From Farysia itapuensis (lineage: Eukaryota > Basidiomycota > Ustilaginomycetes > Ustilaginales > Ustilaginaceae), in contig JALBYC010000001.1 in assembly GCA_023212645.1 (NCBI GenBank), positions 124,001-188,000 on the forward strand: a stretch of 64,000 nucleotides of DNA, given 5' to 3'. The position numbers and the translations under genes are program-made. The notes below the pieces were generated by a model that worked only from the letters and a program-made list of their open reading frames with translations, ran no database searches and was not told the DNA's origin. Below are positions 19,557 through 29,876 of this stretch, in pieces (the stretch's first letter is position 1; the number at the start of each line of letters is the position of its first letter).

Positions 19557-22500
19557 CTATCGACCGAGAGCCGAAGAGACTGCTTCGCGGAATGAGACGC
19601 GGAATCTGTCCAAGCCAGGTGTGTTTCGAGCAGGACGAGGTTCCCGGGGAAGGTAGGGGTCTCGGCGTGTCTTGCCCTGTCCATCGCCGGGTACACGGAT
19701 TGAGTGGTGCTCGTCTGTTTCACCCGCAGCCCACCGGCAAGCGACCTCCATAGCTCGGTTGCGCAGACGACGTCCATACTCGGCAAGCGAGTTGATGTCT
19801 CTCATCGTAGCTGCGTCTAAAGCACCCTCATGGTCCGGAATTGTTCTGGGGTCCACGGAAATGCCATCTTCGTTGTCTAGCTCCTCGCTGGGATCGGCGA
19901 CAGGGGCCGCAGGCGGGTTGGTCCAGATCTCGGCCAGATCCTCGCTTCCGTTGCCCACTGTCATGGCCAGGTGTCGGAACCACGCAAAGAAACTGAAGAC
20001 GGTAGGTGTCGCTTCGCTTGCCCGATGTAAGAATGGGTACCACGATAGCGCAGCATCGTCCAGCATCTCGGCAATGCTGTTAATCGCGTGCATCGGGTCT
20101 ACAACTCGGGCACGCAGACCACACAGATGATCTAGCATGCGGCCTAAGAAGAACTGCAGATCCATCACCGAGTTGCTCATTCCCTTGATCTTGTGTAGTC
20201 GGCGTAGCTCTTCCACCAAGGGTTCGAACACAGTGGTCAAAGCATCTGCGATCACGGGGTCCTGCAGCATGCCGCGGATCTGAGCGCCATCGCGCTGAAG
20301 TGAGAGCAGACGCAGGGCGCGCTGCAGTTCCGTTATGAGCAGATAGCCCGGCTCCTTATTGGTGTTCTTCTTGGTGACAGAGGGCGTCGTGCGCATAAAG
20401 GTCATGTATGAATCAGTCGCGTCCATGACCCTTTGAACTTCGGCCTTGTTCAGCTTGGGCTGCTCCGATCCTCGCACGATCGCTGCTACCAAGGGCACCT
20501 GAGCCTTTTCGGCGTGCTGTCGGATGAGCCGTTTCAGATCTCCTGGTGAGTCGACAAAGACACGCAGCTTCTGGAACATGACCTCGGATCCGATCAAGCC
20601 GCGCAGCTCGAGCAAGTCTTCCTCTAGGGTCTCTGGCTCGTCTTCCAGCATTACGTGCAGGATAGCCTGGAGGAAGCCGCGTTTAAGCACCTGATCTTGC
20701 CATGTTCGAAGCATCTGCGTCGCTGGCATCTTCATCGCAAACGCGAGCTTCTTCCAAGGCACGGTCTCATATACGTCCTGTGCACGCGCCAGGTTGGCGC
20801 GAGACTCGTCTCCAGAAACAAAGGCACCATACAGCCATCGAGCCGTCTGCAAGTTGCTCCAGGATATCACCTTCTGATATCTGAGCGGCAGACGTCCATA
20901 GGTCGGAGTGTCGCGCAAGGTGTCATACATCTTGAGGAATCCATCGCCATCCACGCAGTCGAGCCAGAGCTCGTCGCAGACATCGCGCAGCTCATGCACA
21001 TCCGTACCCGCTTCTTCTGCGTCTCGTTCATGTTCTTTGCGGCGATGCTTGTCGATGCGTCGGCGCTGGTCCATGTCGGAGTAGTCGCTTCGCTGAAGGC
21101 CTCGTTCGGGGAATGCACCAATGGTGAGGAAGTTTTGTGTTTCCATGGCGTGTCCAGCTTCGCGAATTGATAAGGTGTCTCGCAGCCAAGTTCGCAGTTT
21201 CTGGCGCCGGGCGTCAAATTCGACAGAGAGCGGTCTGGCAGTAGACTGTCTTTTCACAGACTCTCGGCGATTATCGTCTCGGCGATTGCCGTACGGACGC
21301 GAGGCGCTTCCGTTGGCGATCGTTTTGCTGTTCCGCTGTAGGCGGCCCTTTGTCATGGAATTTCCTCGACGAGGGCGATTGTCGCTGGCGGTGCGACGTA
21401 AAGAGCTGCGATTCCTGTCGCGATCATTCCTGCTGTCTTGACGCTTCACAGAGCCTGTTCCCCTGCCGATTGGTAAGAGATTCTTCAGAGACATAGTCCG
21501 GGCAGCTCGTGATCCCTTGGCATTGGGTTCGTCTCGTCTACCTTTGCGAGGCTGCTCCGTTCCGTCCGAATAGCCCTCATCTTCGGAATAATCGTCGACT
21601 ACTGATTCCTCAAAGGAGTCTTCATCGTTTTCGTCAACAAAGTCATCTCGACCGAGGACAGGACGGCCGTTTTGTTTAGCGTTGCTGTATCGCCTGCGAC
21701 CATCTCTGCCACCGCCGCTCATTTGACGGCTGTCACCGACCCTCGGAGCCCTGCGCATGTCGAGCTGGACGCCCGAGCCAAGGCCGGCAGCGTTGAAGTT
21801 GGCTTCTGAGTCTTCGGACACAAAGTCCTCAATGTCGCTCTCACCCTCGTCTGCTCGACCTTTGGTGTTGGGCAAACGCTTGACGAAAGCAAAGGGGCTC
21901 AAATCCTTCGAGAGGTTGCGGTAGAACTCCTCGAAGTCGTTGTCGTTCCGGACAACGAAAGTGTCGGCTCGGTGGGGTCGTCGGAGGCGGATGATGAACT
22001 CCCGCTCTGTCGGGCTGCGCTTTCTGATACCAACAATGTCGACATCGTAGCCACCATGCTTTAGTTTGTCCAGCGGCTTTCGGTAAGCAAAGAAGGCTTC
22101 AGGCGGCAGCAGATTAGCCGGTGGCCAAGGCCAATCGTCCTTGTCGAGAATCTCTCTGTTGTCAAGATAAGGGTCGGCAGTACCGACTCGCAGGATAGCG
22201 GTGATGTATTTAGCTGCCTGGTGCAGGAGCAATCGACGCAGTGCCCCAGTAGTCGAGCAGGCACTGAAAGGCGTTCCGTCACCTTCGCCATGTCGATCGA
22301 CTGACGCGCTGAGAGAACGGCCTTGGAAGGCTCGAAGTAGGGGAAGAATGCCATTGAAAAAGTAGGTCCTGGCAAGGGTAGCCTTGTCGGGTGGGCCGCC
22401 AATGTAAGCGTCAAGTTTGTCTTCTGGTGCTACAAATAGCGGGAAGGTACAAAAGGCATTTTTGAATAGGAAGCGCAAGAGAGGGAGGTCAGGAATGGTG

Positions 22501-25100
22501 GTCTGGGTGTACATCTGACCAAATTGCGGGGGCACCCGGCGGAAGACAGCTTCTTCATCCTCGTTTTCATCCATGTCGAGCAAGTCCTCGTCCGACGACT
22601 CGTCAAAGTCGTTGATTCTCGAATCGTCTTCGACGTCGGAGAAGTCTTTTCGCACTTTGCGATTCTGTCGAACTGGCTTTTCGAACGAGGTGAGCAGCCA
22701 GGCGCGATCTAGCTCCCACTTGAGTTCTCGTGCCGAAAGACTCTGCAAAAGGTAATGAGTCTGTTGTGGGGTCAGATCTTTGGTGAGCCATTCGCCCTTT
22801 CTGGAACCAAGGTGACTGCGGCCGGCATCGATAGGGTCAGCAACACTTGGGGCGACACTGGGCGTGAGCAAGAAGTTTCGCTGCGCGGGCACCAAACCAC
22901 TCTGACGATGCGTGACGGAGTTGTCTTCATCGAGGGGTGGAAGCTTCTGTACGTTGCGACTACCTTTGGCCATCTTCGCCTTCTTGGCGTTCTTGTTGAG
23001 AGCAGCTGCGGCAGGCAGTGCAAGCGCAGCAGCTCCGAGAGCGGCACTGCTGCGAGACTGAACCCGGTCTTCGTCGTCTCCGTACAGAGTACTCGGCGCC
23101 ATAGACTCAGTAGCGTAGTCTCGCGTAGAAATGGGCGCATTGACACTCGAAGGAGCGGCATCGTAAAGCGGGACGGAAGCTCGCGACATTGATGTCGCAG
23201 CAATCGCTTGAGGGACCTGCTCGTAGTCCTGAACATCGACAAGTTGGACCCGGCTGCGTTCACTGGCCATGCTGTTGCGTACAGGTTCGGCATGCCTGGA
23301 CCCATTCGACAGCAGAGAAGCTGCTCCCACTCCGCCGACGCCTGCATCAACAGCTGCGGCAGCAGCAACAACACCACTACGCGACTTTTTCGGCTTAGTC
23401 TGCTTTCTGGCATCAGCTCCGATGGCAAGATCGGCATCAGAACGGAGAGACTGGCGCCGATTGAGCGACGATTCAGGTGCGGTGTAAGGGAGCTCTGAGG
23501 GAGCAGGCGCAACAACCGAGCCGTTCGCGACAGACGTTACGCTCGCAGGAGGCTCTGCAACATCGTTCTTCTTCTTTTTCGATCTTCGAGGAAGGACATC
23601 GGCCACGACGCTGGGCTTTGGCTTTTCTACAGCGGTGGCATCGACAAGAGGAATGTCGTCAATGCTTTTATGTACTACGGGCGCAGAAGCTGCGGAAGGC
23701 TGTTCGAGTGGCAAACCAGCTTTGGACTCGTTCAAAGCGTCAAAGCCGATCATGGCGGCAAGTCCACCCAGCGCACCTCCCGCAGCAGCACGGAGGTCCA
23801 TACTTGGTTTCCGTGACGTCGACATGTTCTGTTGGTCGATCTCAGCATCGCGCACAGACTGCATCGAGGGACGCTGGCTAGGAACAACGGCGTCGACGTG
23901 ACTGAGTGGCCCAGAGGCGGGAATAAGCGGTGAAGCAGGCTGCACGACTGAGGCGGCATCGCTTGCTTCGAGTACACTTGGCTGCACGCTCTCGGCCAGA
24001 GCTTTTGAGCGTACGTGTGTCGAGGGAAGAGCTACATCATCGTCGGACACCTCAACGTCGTAGGGATCGATGAGCTGAGGGGATCGAGCGGTCTCCGCGT
24101 CGCGCAGTGCCACAGGCATGCCAATACGAGGTGGCAGGTCAGAAGTGGGTAAGGGTGTGACAGCACGTTCACTTTCCGACACTAGCGGCGCACCGAGGTC
24201 GGAGCCGTCATCACTAGCGATAGTAGATGGCGCTGCACCCTTGTTGCGCAGGCGAGACTGTCGGGGAGCTCGTGCCAGCTCGCTGTCAAAGTCGTCATCG
24301 AAGCCGGAACTTGGCACGCTGCTGCGTACCGAATCTTTGTAAGCACTGTCGGTGCTGGCTGCTTTAGCGCCACCAATGCTGCGGAATGGGATGCGTCGGC
24401 CGGAACTGTTCTGAGACGAGATCGCGTCACTTTTGATAGTTGTGCTCCGTCGCTTGCGAAGCTCTCGTTCAGCACCGAAGGAACGGCCAAGGATAGCATC
24501 GGCATTGTAGCCCTCTTCCAATCGGCTGGTAGGCGGGTTGGTGGATTTGGACTTGCGCCCGAATCGCTTAAGACGACCAAGAACACCGCCCTTCTGTCGC
24601 AACTGTTGCTCATCCTTGAGGGCCCACTCTTCTTCTTCGGGCGCGAGTTTGCTAGAGCGGCTGTAGGCGCGAGGACGGCTGTTGCGCGGGGTGGTCGCAC
24701 CAAGGCTTGTTCTACTGCGATTACGAGGCGTGCGAACTTCAGCATCATCTTCAATGGGAAGTTGACGAGCAGTGTTGCGTGGGAGAGGGCGCAACGATTC
24801 ATCGTCGTCTAGCTCGTCGAAATCATCTGCATCGTCGTCAATGTCTTCGTTGGCGGTAATGGCGTTTTCATCGGTCAAGCCTTGATCTTCGTCTGTGTAA
24901 AAGTCTTCGGCGTCGTCGAGGGAGGCTCCACTGTCAGAGTCGCTGGCAAGGCGTCTGGGCAAAGATCGACGAGGATTTTGTGGTAATGTGCCCAAGGTGC
25001 TAGGATCCCGGCCTTTTCGGTCCGGGCCATTGGAGCGGGTACGATGACGGATGCCCGGACGAGCCGAGCGGTGACCAGGCTCAACATAGGGTCGCCTCAT
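19557..25100 (-). CDS. Large PX-domain protein, Lec1/YPR097W family
   Basis: 1847 aa from the first ATG (25100); the frame continues upstream only with a TTG. Residues 1 to about 770 are low-complexity, charged and Ser/Ala-rich. From LTPQQTHYLLQSLSARELKWELDRAWLL (about 777) comes the fungal PX-associated N-terminal domain. The PX domain follows at about 1010-1090 (YDVDIVGIRKRSPTEREFIIRLRRP ... FEEFYRNLSKDLSPFAFVKRLP). A second disordered, acidic then basic spacer follows. The C-terminal conserved block (about 1290-1780) contains GAFPERGLQRSDYSDM, RADLARAQ-type helices and QFFLGRMLDHLCGLRARVVDPMHAINS. This order matches yeast YPR097W/Lec1, linked to sterol and lipid-droplet or peripheral membrane distribution. 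Phosphoinositide binding is expected from PX but unproven here. Confidence 0.8.
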   Translation of the reverse strand: MRRPYVEPGHRSARPGIRHRTRSNGPDRKGRDPSTLGTLPQNPRRSLPRRLASDSDSGASLDDAEDFYTDEDQGLTDENAITANEDIDDDADDFDELDDDESLRPLPRNTARQLPIEDDAEVRTPRNRSRTSLGATTPRNSRPRAYSRSSKLAPEEEEWALKDEQQLRQKGGVLGRLKRFGRKSKSTNPPTSRLEEGYNADAILGRSFGAERELRKRRSTTIKSDAISSQNSSGRRIPFRSIGGAKAASTDSAYKDSVRSSVPSSGFDDDFDSELARAPRQSRLRNKGAAPSTIASDDGSDLGAPLVSESERAVTPLPTSDLPPRIGMPVALRDAETARSPQLIDPYDVEVSDDDVALPSTHVRSKALAESVQPSVLEASDAASVVQPASPLIPASGPLSHVDAVVPSQRPSMQSVRDAEIDQQNMSTSRKPSMDLRAAAGGALGGLAAMIGFDALNESKAGLPLEQPSAASAPVVHKSIDDIPLVDATAVEKPKPSVVADVLPRRSKKKKNDVAEPPASVTSVANGSVVAPAPSELPYTAPESSLNRRQSLRSDADLAIGADARKQTKPKKSRSGVVAAAAAVDAGVGGVGAASLLSNGSRHAEPVRNSMASERSRVQLVDVQDYEQVPQAIAATSMSRASVPLYDAAPSSVNAPISTRDYATESMAPSTLYGDDEDRVQSRSSAALGAAALALPAAAALNKNAKKAKMAKGSRNVQKLPPLDEDNSVTHRQSGLVPAQRNFLLTPSVAPSVADPIDAGRSHLGSRKGEWLTKDLTPQQTHYLLQSLSARELKWELDRAWLLTSFEKPVRQNRKVRKDFSDVEDDSRINDFDESSDEDLLDMDENEDEEAVFRRVPPQFGQMYTQTTIPDLPLLRFLFKNAFCTFPLFVAPEDKLDAYIGGPPDKATLARTYFFNGILPLLRAFQGRSLSASVDRHGEGDGTPFSACSTTGALRRLLLHQAAKYITAILRVGTADPYLDNREILDKDDWPWPPANLLPPEAFFAYRKPLDKLKHGGYDVDIVGIRKRSPTEREFIIRLRRPHRADTFVVRNDNDFEEFYRNLSKDLSPFAFVKRLPNTKGRADEGESDIEDFVSEDSEANFNAAGLGSGVQLDMRRAPRVGDSRQMSGGGRDGRRRYSNAKQNGRPVLGRDDFVDENDEDSFEESVVDDYSEDEGYSDGTEQPRKGRRDEPNAKGSRAARTMSLKNLLPIGRGTGSVKRQDSRNDRDRNRSSLRRTASDNRPRRGNSMTKGRLQRNSKTIANGSASRPYGNRRDDNRRESVKRQSTARPLSVEFDARRQKLRTWLRDTLSIREAGHAMETQNFLTIGAFPERGLQRSDYSDMDQRRRIDKHRRKEHERDAEEAGTDVHELRDVCDELWLDCVDGDGFLKMYDTLRDTPTYGRLPLRYQKVISWSNLQTARWLYGAFVSGDESRANLARAQDVYETVPWKKLAFAMKMPATQMLRTWQDQVLKRGFLQAILHVMLEDEPETLEEDLLELRGLIGSEVMFQKLRVFVDSPGDLKRLIRQHAEKAQVPLVAAIVRGSEQPKLNKAEVQRVMDATDSYMTFMRTTPSVTKKNTNKEPGYLLITELQRALRLLSLQRDGAQIRGMLQDPVIADALTTVFEPLVEELRRLHKIKGMSNSVMDLQFFLGRMLDHLCGLRARVVDPMHAINSIAEMLDDAALSWYPFLHRASEATPTVFSFFAWFRHLAMTVGNGSEDLAEIWTNPPAAPVADPSEELDNEDGISVDPRTIPDHEGALDAATMRDINSLAEYGRRLRNRAMEVACRWAAGETDEHHSIRVPGDGQGKTRRDPYLPREPRPARNTPGLDRFRVSFREAVSSALGR

Positions 25101-25696
25101 TTGAGCGGGACGCAACGAGCAGGAGGAGCAAGGGGAAGAATCAGGATGATGGTTTGAGCCCAAGCACAAGATCCAGAGCGTCTCAGACTCTCAGCACACA
25201 ATCGTCGGAGCCCATCGCAACGGCTGGTTCCCTGATCTTAGCCTGAGCAGGCGACCTCGGATATTTGTTCACCTATTCCTCCTTTCACGTCCACAAATTT
25301 AATCCAAGCACAGAAACCCTGAAGATCGATCGGCAAGCGCCAAAAACAGACCAGCCTGCATAGCCCATGCGAAGCGAGTGCATGAGATGTATGGTGACAT
25401 GCGCGGTATTCAAAGGCAGAAGAATAGAAAATGAAATTTCTCAAATCTCTGGTCGAGTATTCTCGTCCCAATTTTATGGCAACATAATCATCATCGTGCA
25501 AAGATCGACAATCGGCGTATTCACAGTTCACACCACCCGTTCCACCCCGGCTCCCCGCTCCCGGGCTCCCCGCACCAACAAATTGTAGTCTAACAGTGCA
25601 ACCTCGCACGGACCGCGCGAAACTGGCTAAGTCTGTAAACCTGTCAAACAAGGTTTGGGAGACGCAGCAACCAGCTGAGCGGAGCGTCATCGCGTC
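25101..25696. other. Intergenic: divergent promoter PX protein/cupin
   Basis: 596 bp. A CCCCGCTCCCGGGCTCCCCG tract lies at about 25552-25571. No ORF with features was found. It must contain the start regions of both flanking genes. Confidence 0.45.
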
Positions 25697-26444
25697 ATGG
25701 ACCATCTCGTCACGCGTCTACAGCATTGGTTGTCTCCGAGACCCAAGCGGTCGGTGACGTGGAATCAAAATCCGTTGCGAGGACCGGGAGGATGCGCATC
25801 CACGTTGTTCCTCGACGACGGCTACACCGACACCCACGGTACATTTCTACCCTTTGCCATGCGCCAGACGTTGTACAAAGACCACGACTTCCACGCTGCC
25901 GGTCATCCTCTTGAAGGGCCGCCCATGCATCGTCATATTGTGAGTGTCCTTTTATGCGCGTGCCCAATTGCATGTGCTGACTTTCATACGGCTTCAGGAC
26001 GAAATTGAGCACTTCACTGTTGAAAAGGGCCAAATCGTCGTCTTTGTGGACCCTGATACGTCCAAATCTCAATTGGGCAACGCTGGAAGTGCAACCACTG
26101 TTATTCAGCCCATGCTGGCACACCGCTTCCTAGTGGGCAAAGAGACAGGGGATGACTTGACTGTAGTAATAGCGTCCAAGGGCGGACGCGCTGGCGGTAT
26201 CGACCAGCAGTTCTTCCGCAACCTGTATAGCTACCAAGCCGACTGCATCGCACAAGGTCTAGAGCCCAGCAAGCTGCAGTATCTCGTCTTCTTCCATGAC
26301 AGCAACACTTTGCTCGCAGACCCGCCGATTATCGTCGCGCGCGCTGTCAACCTGATCGGCTCCTGGGTCGGCTATCTTCTAGGTTACCGCGCTTCATACC
26401 CAGAGTACTTCCGCTCCTCAACCGATTTAAGCAAGACCAAATAA
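25697..26444 (+). CDS. Cupin-fold (RmlC-like) protein, 2 exons
   Basis: Exon 1 is 25697-25939 (81 codons) and exon 2 is 25998-26444; the 58-nt intron runs GTGAGT to CTTCAG. Splicing forms GPPMHRHIDEIEHFTVEKGQIVVFVD, the first cupin motif with metal-binding-type His/His/Glu spacing (HRHIDEIE). The second half (MLAHRFLVGKETGDDLTVVIAS) is compatible with motif 2. The C-terminal part contains a hydrophobic segment (PPIIVARAVNLIGSWVGYLLGY, about 190-212), possibly a membrane anchor. 229 aa. I cannot name a substrate. Related fungal proteins are usually annotated only as cupin-domain hypotheticals. Confidence 0.75.
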
Positions 26445-26529
26445 TGTAAGGGAAAATTGCGAAAACATGTACATCATTGCGAGTAATAACGTGGAACGGT
26501 GCATAAAAGTGTGTATAGACAGTGTCAAG

Positions 26530-28704
26530 CTATGAGAGCCAGACATCGGTGCCGATGCACCCATGATTGCCCCAATAGTCACGCGCACGAACGACGACTC
26601 GATACTTTCCGGGCCCACCCTGATCGTTTGTGATCTGCGTGACATCGATCGCGCCGCGAATCTTGGGTTCGCCCCGGAGTGTGCGCGAGGCCGAGTAGTA
26701 GAGCCGTTTGTCCTTCTCATCAAATTGCGAAGTGTATTTGTCTGGGAAGAAGCGACCGTGACTGAAGGCGGGCATGTAGTGCGAGAAGAGCTTGCTTCTC
26801 CACCTAGTTGCTGCGCCAAGTGGACTTTCGGGATCATCTTGCTGGACGTCATCGGCAAAAGCGTCAGTCCAGACATTGGGTAGTTTGGAGTGTTCAAACA
26901 CGTTGATCCATTGACGTGGGTCAGTCGAGGCTCCAACGGGATCGGCGTCACCGCCGAGATCGCACTCCATCCCACGCTGCGGTTCTCGATCGTCCTGATT
27001 CTTCTTTCTGAAGGCAATGTCTAGTGCGTAGATTGCCAACGGATCCATACCGTCTCCTGGGTCGTTCGGAGTCTGCTGAAAGTACTCGAAGCCGGCAATG
27101 ATCTCGACACGTCCAGAGAGAGACGGTGTGAAGTAGTCATTGCTCGTGGCAAATGCGTTTGGTGGGGTGTTGAGCGGGTCAGCACTGGGCGTGGCGAAGT
27201 AGAGCACGGTCGGCGACCCGTACGGTGGTATCGAGGAGCGGTATGTCTTGCCCTCGCGAAAGACGTGCAGAGGGTGGAAGTACTGCCATCCGAGAGCGTT
27301 TGGGCCTTTCCATTCGGTCCAGCTTGGATCGGGCCGTGCTACTCGCACCTCAAGTTTTCGAAAGCGGTTTGGGTAGTAGGGCGTGTGCTTGTCGGGCTTG
27401 CTAAGCGCGTGATCCGCAGGAGGTGTGGTCGATGGCGGTCGTAGACTGAGACCTTCGCGCACGGCATGGCCGAGCACATCGCCGCGTGCTACCATGTCGC
27501 CCTCCTGCACAGAGATGGTGGACGGGTCGATGCCAAAGATCTGGTAGACAATGCTCCACTCATCGCGTATCATGAAGCAGAAGCTCTCTTCGTCATTCTT
27601 GCCCGCTGCGGGCCCAAAGAGAGGCGGTCGCTTGAACGTGTGCCCACGAGACCATACCACTTGACCGGCTACGGGGGCAAATACCTCTTCTGGCGGCAAG
27701 AGGAAATTGGAACGAACTCGATGAGGCTTGTCTGGATCTTCGTCGTCGTCATCGTCGCCTTCATCATCGCGAGGATTGGTGATGGTCAGCGGCACGCGAA
27801 TCTGCGCGCCAAGTGTCCATCCGGACTGGTCGACGTATACGCCAAAGTTGCGATCGTTGGTCAACAATGCCGACCGTGGGATGGAGGGATTCTCCATCGC
27901 TCCGCTGATACGATTGACGTCGTCCGGGTGCCACGTCCTATCATCCTGGCCAGGACGCCGCGCTCGAGCGTTACCTGCGAGTGGCCAGGAGGCGCGAGAT
28001 TGATTCAAGTGCAAGTGACCAATCCAGAAGCGCTGGCCAACGGATTGGTCGCCGTCCATTTTCGCGACGTTGACATTAACGACAAAGCTTTTCAAGGATT
28101 CACTGCCCCCACGCAGTTCTTCCGGCTGCCGCCAAAAGTCGCTCCAACCCGGGCAAGAGTGTCGATCGAGGAGAAAGCGACCATCTTGTTTGAGAGATTC
28201 AGCATCCGGTCGACATAAGAGTACCTCTGATGCGAGGCTAGCTTCGTCAGCGTGCAAGTCATCTTTCTGACAGCTTTCGATCCCTCCAGTGCTATTGCCA
28301 CAATGGAGCATGACTTGGTCGCGTGTCCTGATGTTCACGGGCCCGAGCCGGGCAACGACTGTGTCTAGGTGAAAGAGGCCTGGATCGAGATAGACGACGA
28401 GCGGCTGTGGTTGAAACATGTCGGTCTCGTTGCCATGGTCTGGCCGATGAATTGCGCTTGGCGCATGTGCCTGGTTGATGTAGAGACCAGAGTGAGAAAG
28501 GCGTATGGCAGGGACAGTGCTCGGATCATCGTCATTGACAAAGGCAGAAGACGAGTCCCACGACAAGTCATTGTAGCTGGCAGATGCGGTTGGCGGCGGG
28601 TAGGTGAAAGGAACCTGTCTTTGTGCGCCACTAGCGCCAAGCACGCCAGTGCAAGCTGATACCAGTGCCACTAGCCATGCCAGGTTCGTGTATATGACCA
28701 TCAT
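26530..28704 (-). CDS. Secreted protein with degenerate M23/lysostaphin-type fold
   Basis: Intronless, 724 aa. The N-terminus MMVIYTNLAWLVALVSACTGVLGASG is a signal peptide. At about 320-430 there is a duplicated-hybrid-motif pattern: EEVFAPVAGQVVWSRG, then FCFMIRDEWSIVYQIFGI and EGDMVARGDVLGHA. This corresponds to the M23 strands (APVAGxV, Y.HL, V..G..V..G..IG). The HxxxD and HxH metal ligands of active M23 peptidases are not visible, so it is probably a non-catalytic relative. The C-terminal half (GRVEIIAGFEYFQQTPND, LAIYALDIAFRKK, GKYRVVVRARDYWGNHGCIGTDVW) looks like a beta-rich domain. It is divergent from the phosphatase gene with 143 bp between starts. Function unknown. Confidence 0.7.
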   Translation of the reverse strand: MMVIYTNLAWLVALVSACTGVLGASGAQRQVPFTYPPPTASASYNDLSWDSSSAFVNDDDPSTVPAIRLSHSGLYINQAHAPSAIHRPDHGNETDMFQPQPLVVYLDPGLFHLDTVVARLGPVNIRTRDQVMLHCGNSTGGIESCQKDDLHADEASLASEVLLCRPDAESLKQDGRFLLDRHSCPGWSDFWRQPEELRGGSESLKSFVVNVNVAKMDGDQSVGQRFWIGHLHLNQSRASWPLAGNARARRPGQDDRTWHPDDVNRISGAMENPSIPRSALLTNDRNFGVYVDQSGWTLGAQIRVPLTITNPRDDEGDDDDDEDPDKPHRVRSNFLLPPEEVFAPVAGQVVWSRGHTFKRPPLFGPAAGKNDEESFCFMIRDEWSIVYQIFGIDPSTISVQEGDMVARGDVLGHAVREGLSLRPPSTTPPADHALSKPDKHTPYYPNRFRKLEVRVARPDPSWTEWKGPNALGWQYFHPLHVFREGKTYRSSIPPYGSPTVLYFATPSADPLNTPPNAFATSNDYFTPSLSGRVEIIAGFEYFQQTPNDPGDGMDPLAIYALDIAFRKKNQDDREPQRGMECDLGGDADPVGASTDPRQWINVFEHSKLPNVWTDAFADDVQQDDPESPLGAATRWRSKLFSHYMPAFSHGRFFPDKYTSQFDEKDKRLYYSASRTLRGEPKIRGAIDVTQITNDQGGPGKYRVVVRARDYWGNHGCIGTDVWLS

Positions 28705-28847
28705 GACACCAGACGTAACCCCATTGCGTGTGTTGCTTGAGACGGAAGGGGTGGTTGATGCGTTGATGTTGACTCCACTCGACTGCTGCTAGATGCGAAC
28801 GACAAATTGCATTTTGCACAATTTGATTGTCAGATCAGGCTACTCGT

Positions 28848-29852
28848 ATGATGGCAGGCGCGCAGGCCGGCAGGCGGCAGGCCGGCAGGCCATGGCCCCC
28901 CCGCCTTGCCCTCATTGACCCCACCTTTGTCAATATGACGCTTCGTTCAGTGCCCTCCAGAGGCGCGCTCGAATATTTGTTCTCAGCACTGGCAGATGTA
29001 GACGCAGTTCGTAGGGCAGAGCCGTCGCTTGGCTATCTAGTGTCACGTTCCCAGGCCAGGGAGAACCTCGTCCACAACCGATGGAGAGACATTTACGCTT
29101 ACGATCACGCACTCTTACCTGGACCTTACCTCAATGCTGCTTTCATCCCGCCTTTCCACCCAAGCTCGCTCAGCTTTATTGTGTCACAAGCTCCACTGCC
29201 GGCTACTTTTGCCGACTTCTATAAAAGCTTGGCTCGACATAAAGTAAAGGTCTTGGTCAACCTAACGGCATTGATGGACGGCTCACGAGTCAAATCACAT
29301 AAGTATTGGCCCAACTTGAATGATGCGCCTCTAGACCTCGGAGATGGCAGTTCAGTAACGACGCTAGCAGAGGAATCGATCGATCTTGCAGGAAAATCGA
29401 GTCTTCTCAAACGGACGCTGCTCTTCAATTCCTCACAGGAAGCGCAGTGGACCGTATACCAGTTTCATCTCTCCTCCTGGCCGGACCAAGGCACGTTTCC
29501 TACCGAGCTAATGTTGCTTCTGATGGACCAGCTTTATCGAGTGCCGACCACCAAAATGTTCCCACCAGAGCCCATGTGGATTCACTGCTCCGCAGGCGTG
29601 GGTAGGTCTGGTACACTAGCCGCCGCGCTGGTAGCGCAATCTGTCCTCAACAGCTACGCGGCACGCAATTCCGCAGGCGCACAACAAGAAAATAGCGAAA
29701 TGCAGATGAGGGCCAGAGTGGAGATCTGGGATCTACCTCTACGCATCGTAGAGCATCTCAGACGATATAGGCCACGCATGGTGGAAAGATTGGAGCAGTT
29801 TGAAGCCGTGTACCAGCTAGTAAATGTCTTGGCCTCCAAAGCCGGCCTATGA
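28848..29852 (+). CDS. Classical protein tyrosine phosphatase
   Basis: 334 aa from the first ATG (28848; a second follows at 28851). It has the PTP signature IHCSAGVGRSGT with catalytic Cys247, the WPDQG loop with general acid Asp213, and FIVSQAPLPATFADFY, the QGP-type segment. NRWRDIYAYD matches the usual NRY-DV substrate loop, but in that motif the expected Asn-Arg-Tyr is replaced by NRW. A Gly/Ala/Arg-rich head (AGAQAGRRQAGRPW) is encoded by GCAGGC-type short repeats. It is shorter than yeast Ptp1 or fission yeast Pyp proteins and has no regulatory extension. Its 3' end is 24 bp from the convergent DsbA-family gene. Confidence 0.87.
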   Translation: MMAGAQAGRRQAGRPWPPRLALIDPTFVNMTLRSVPSRGALEYLFSALADVDAVRRAEPSLGYLVSRSQARENLVHNRWRDIYAYDHALLPGPYLNAAFIPPFHPSSLSFIVSQAPLPATFADFYKSLARHKVKVLVNLTALMDGSRVKSHKYWPNLNDAPLDLGDGSSVTTLAEESIDLAGKSSLLKRTLLFNSSQEAQWTVYQFHLSSWPDQGTFPTELMLLLMDQLYRVPTTKMFPPEPMWIHCSAGVGRSGTLAAALVAQSVLNSYAARNSAGAQQENSEMQMRARVEIWDLPLRIVEHLRRYRPRMVERLEQFEAVYQLVNVLASKAGL

Positions 29853-29876
29853 AAATCTATCGAATGGAAAACGTGT

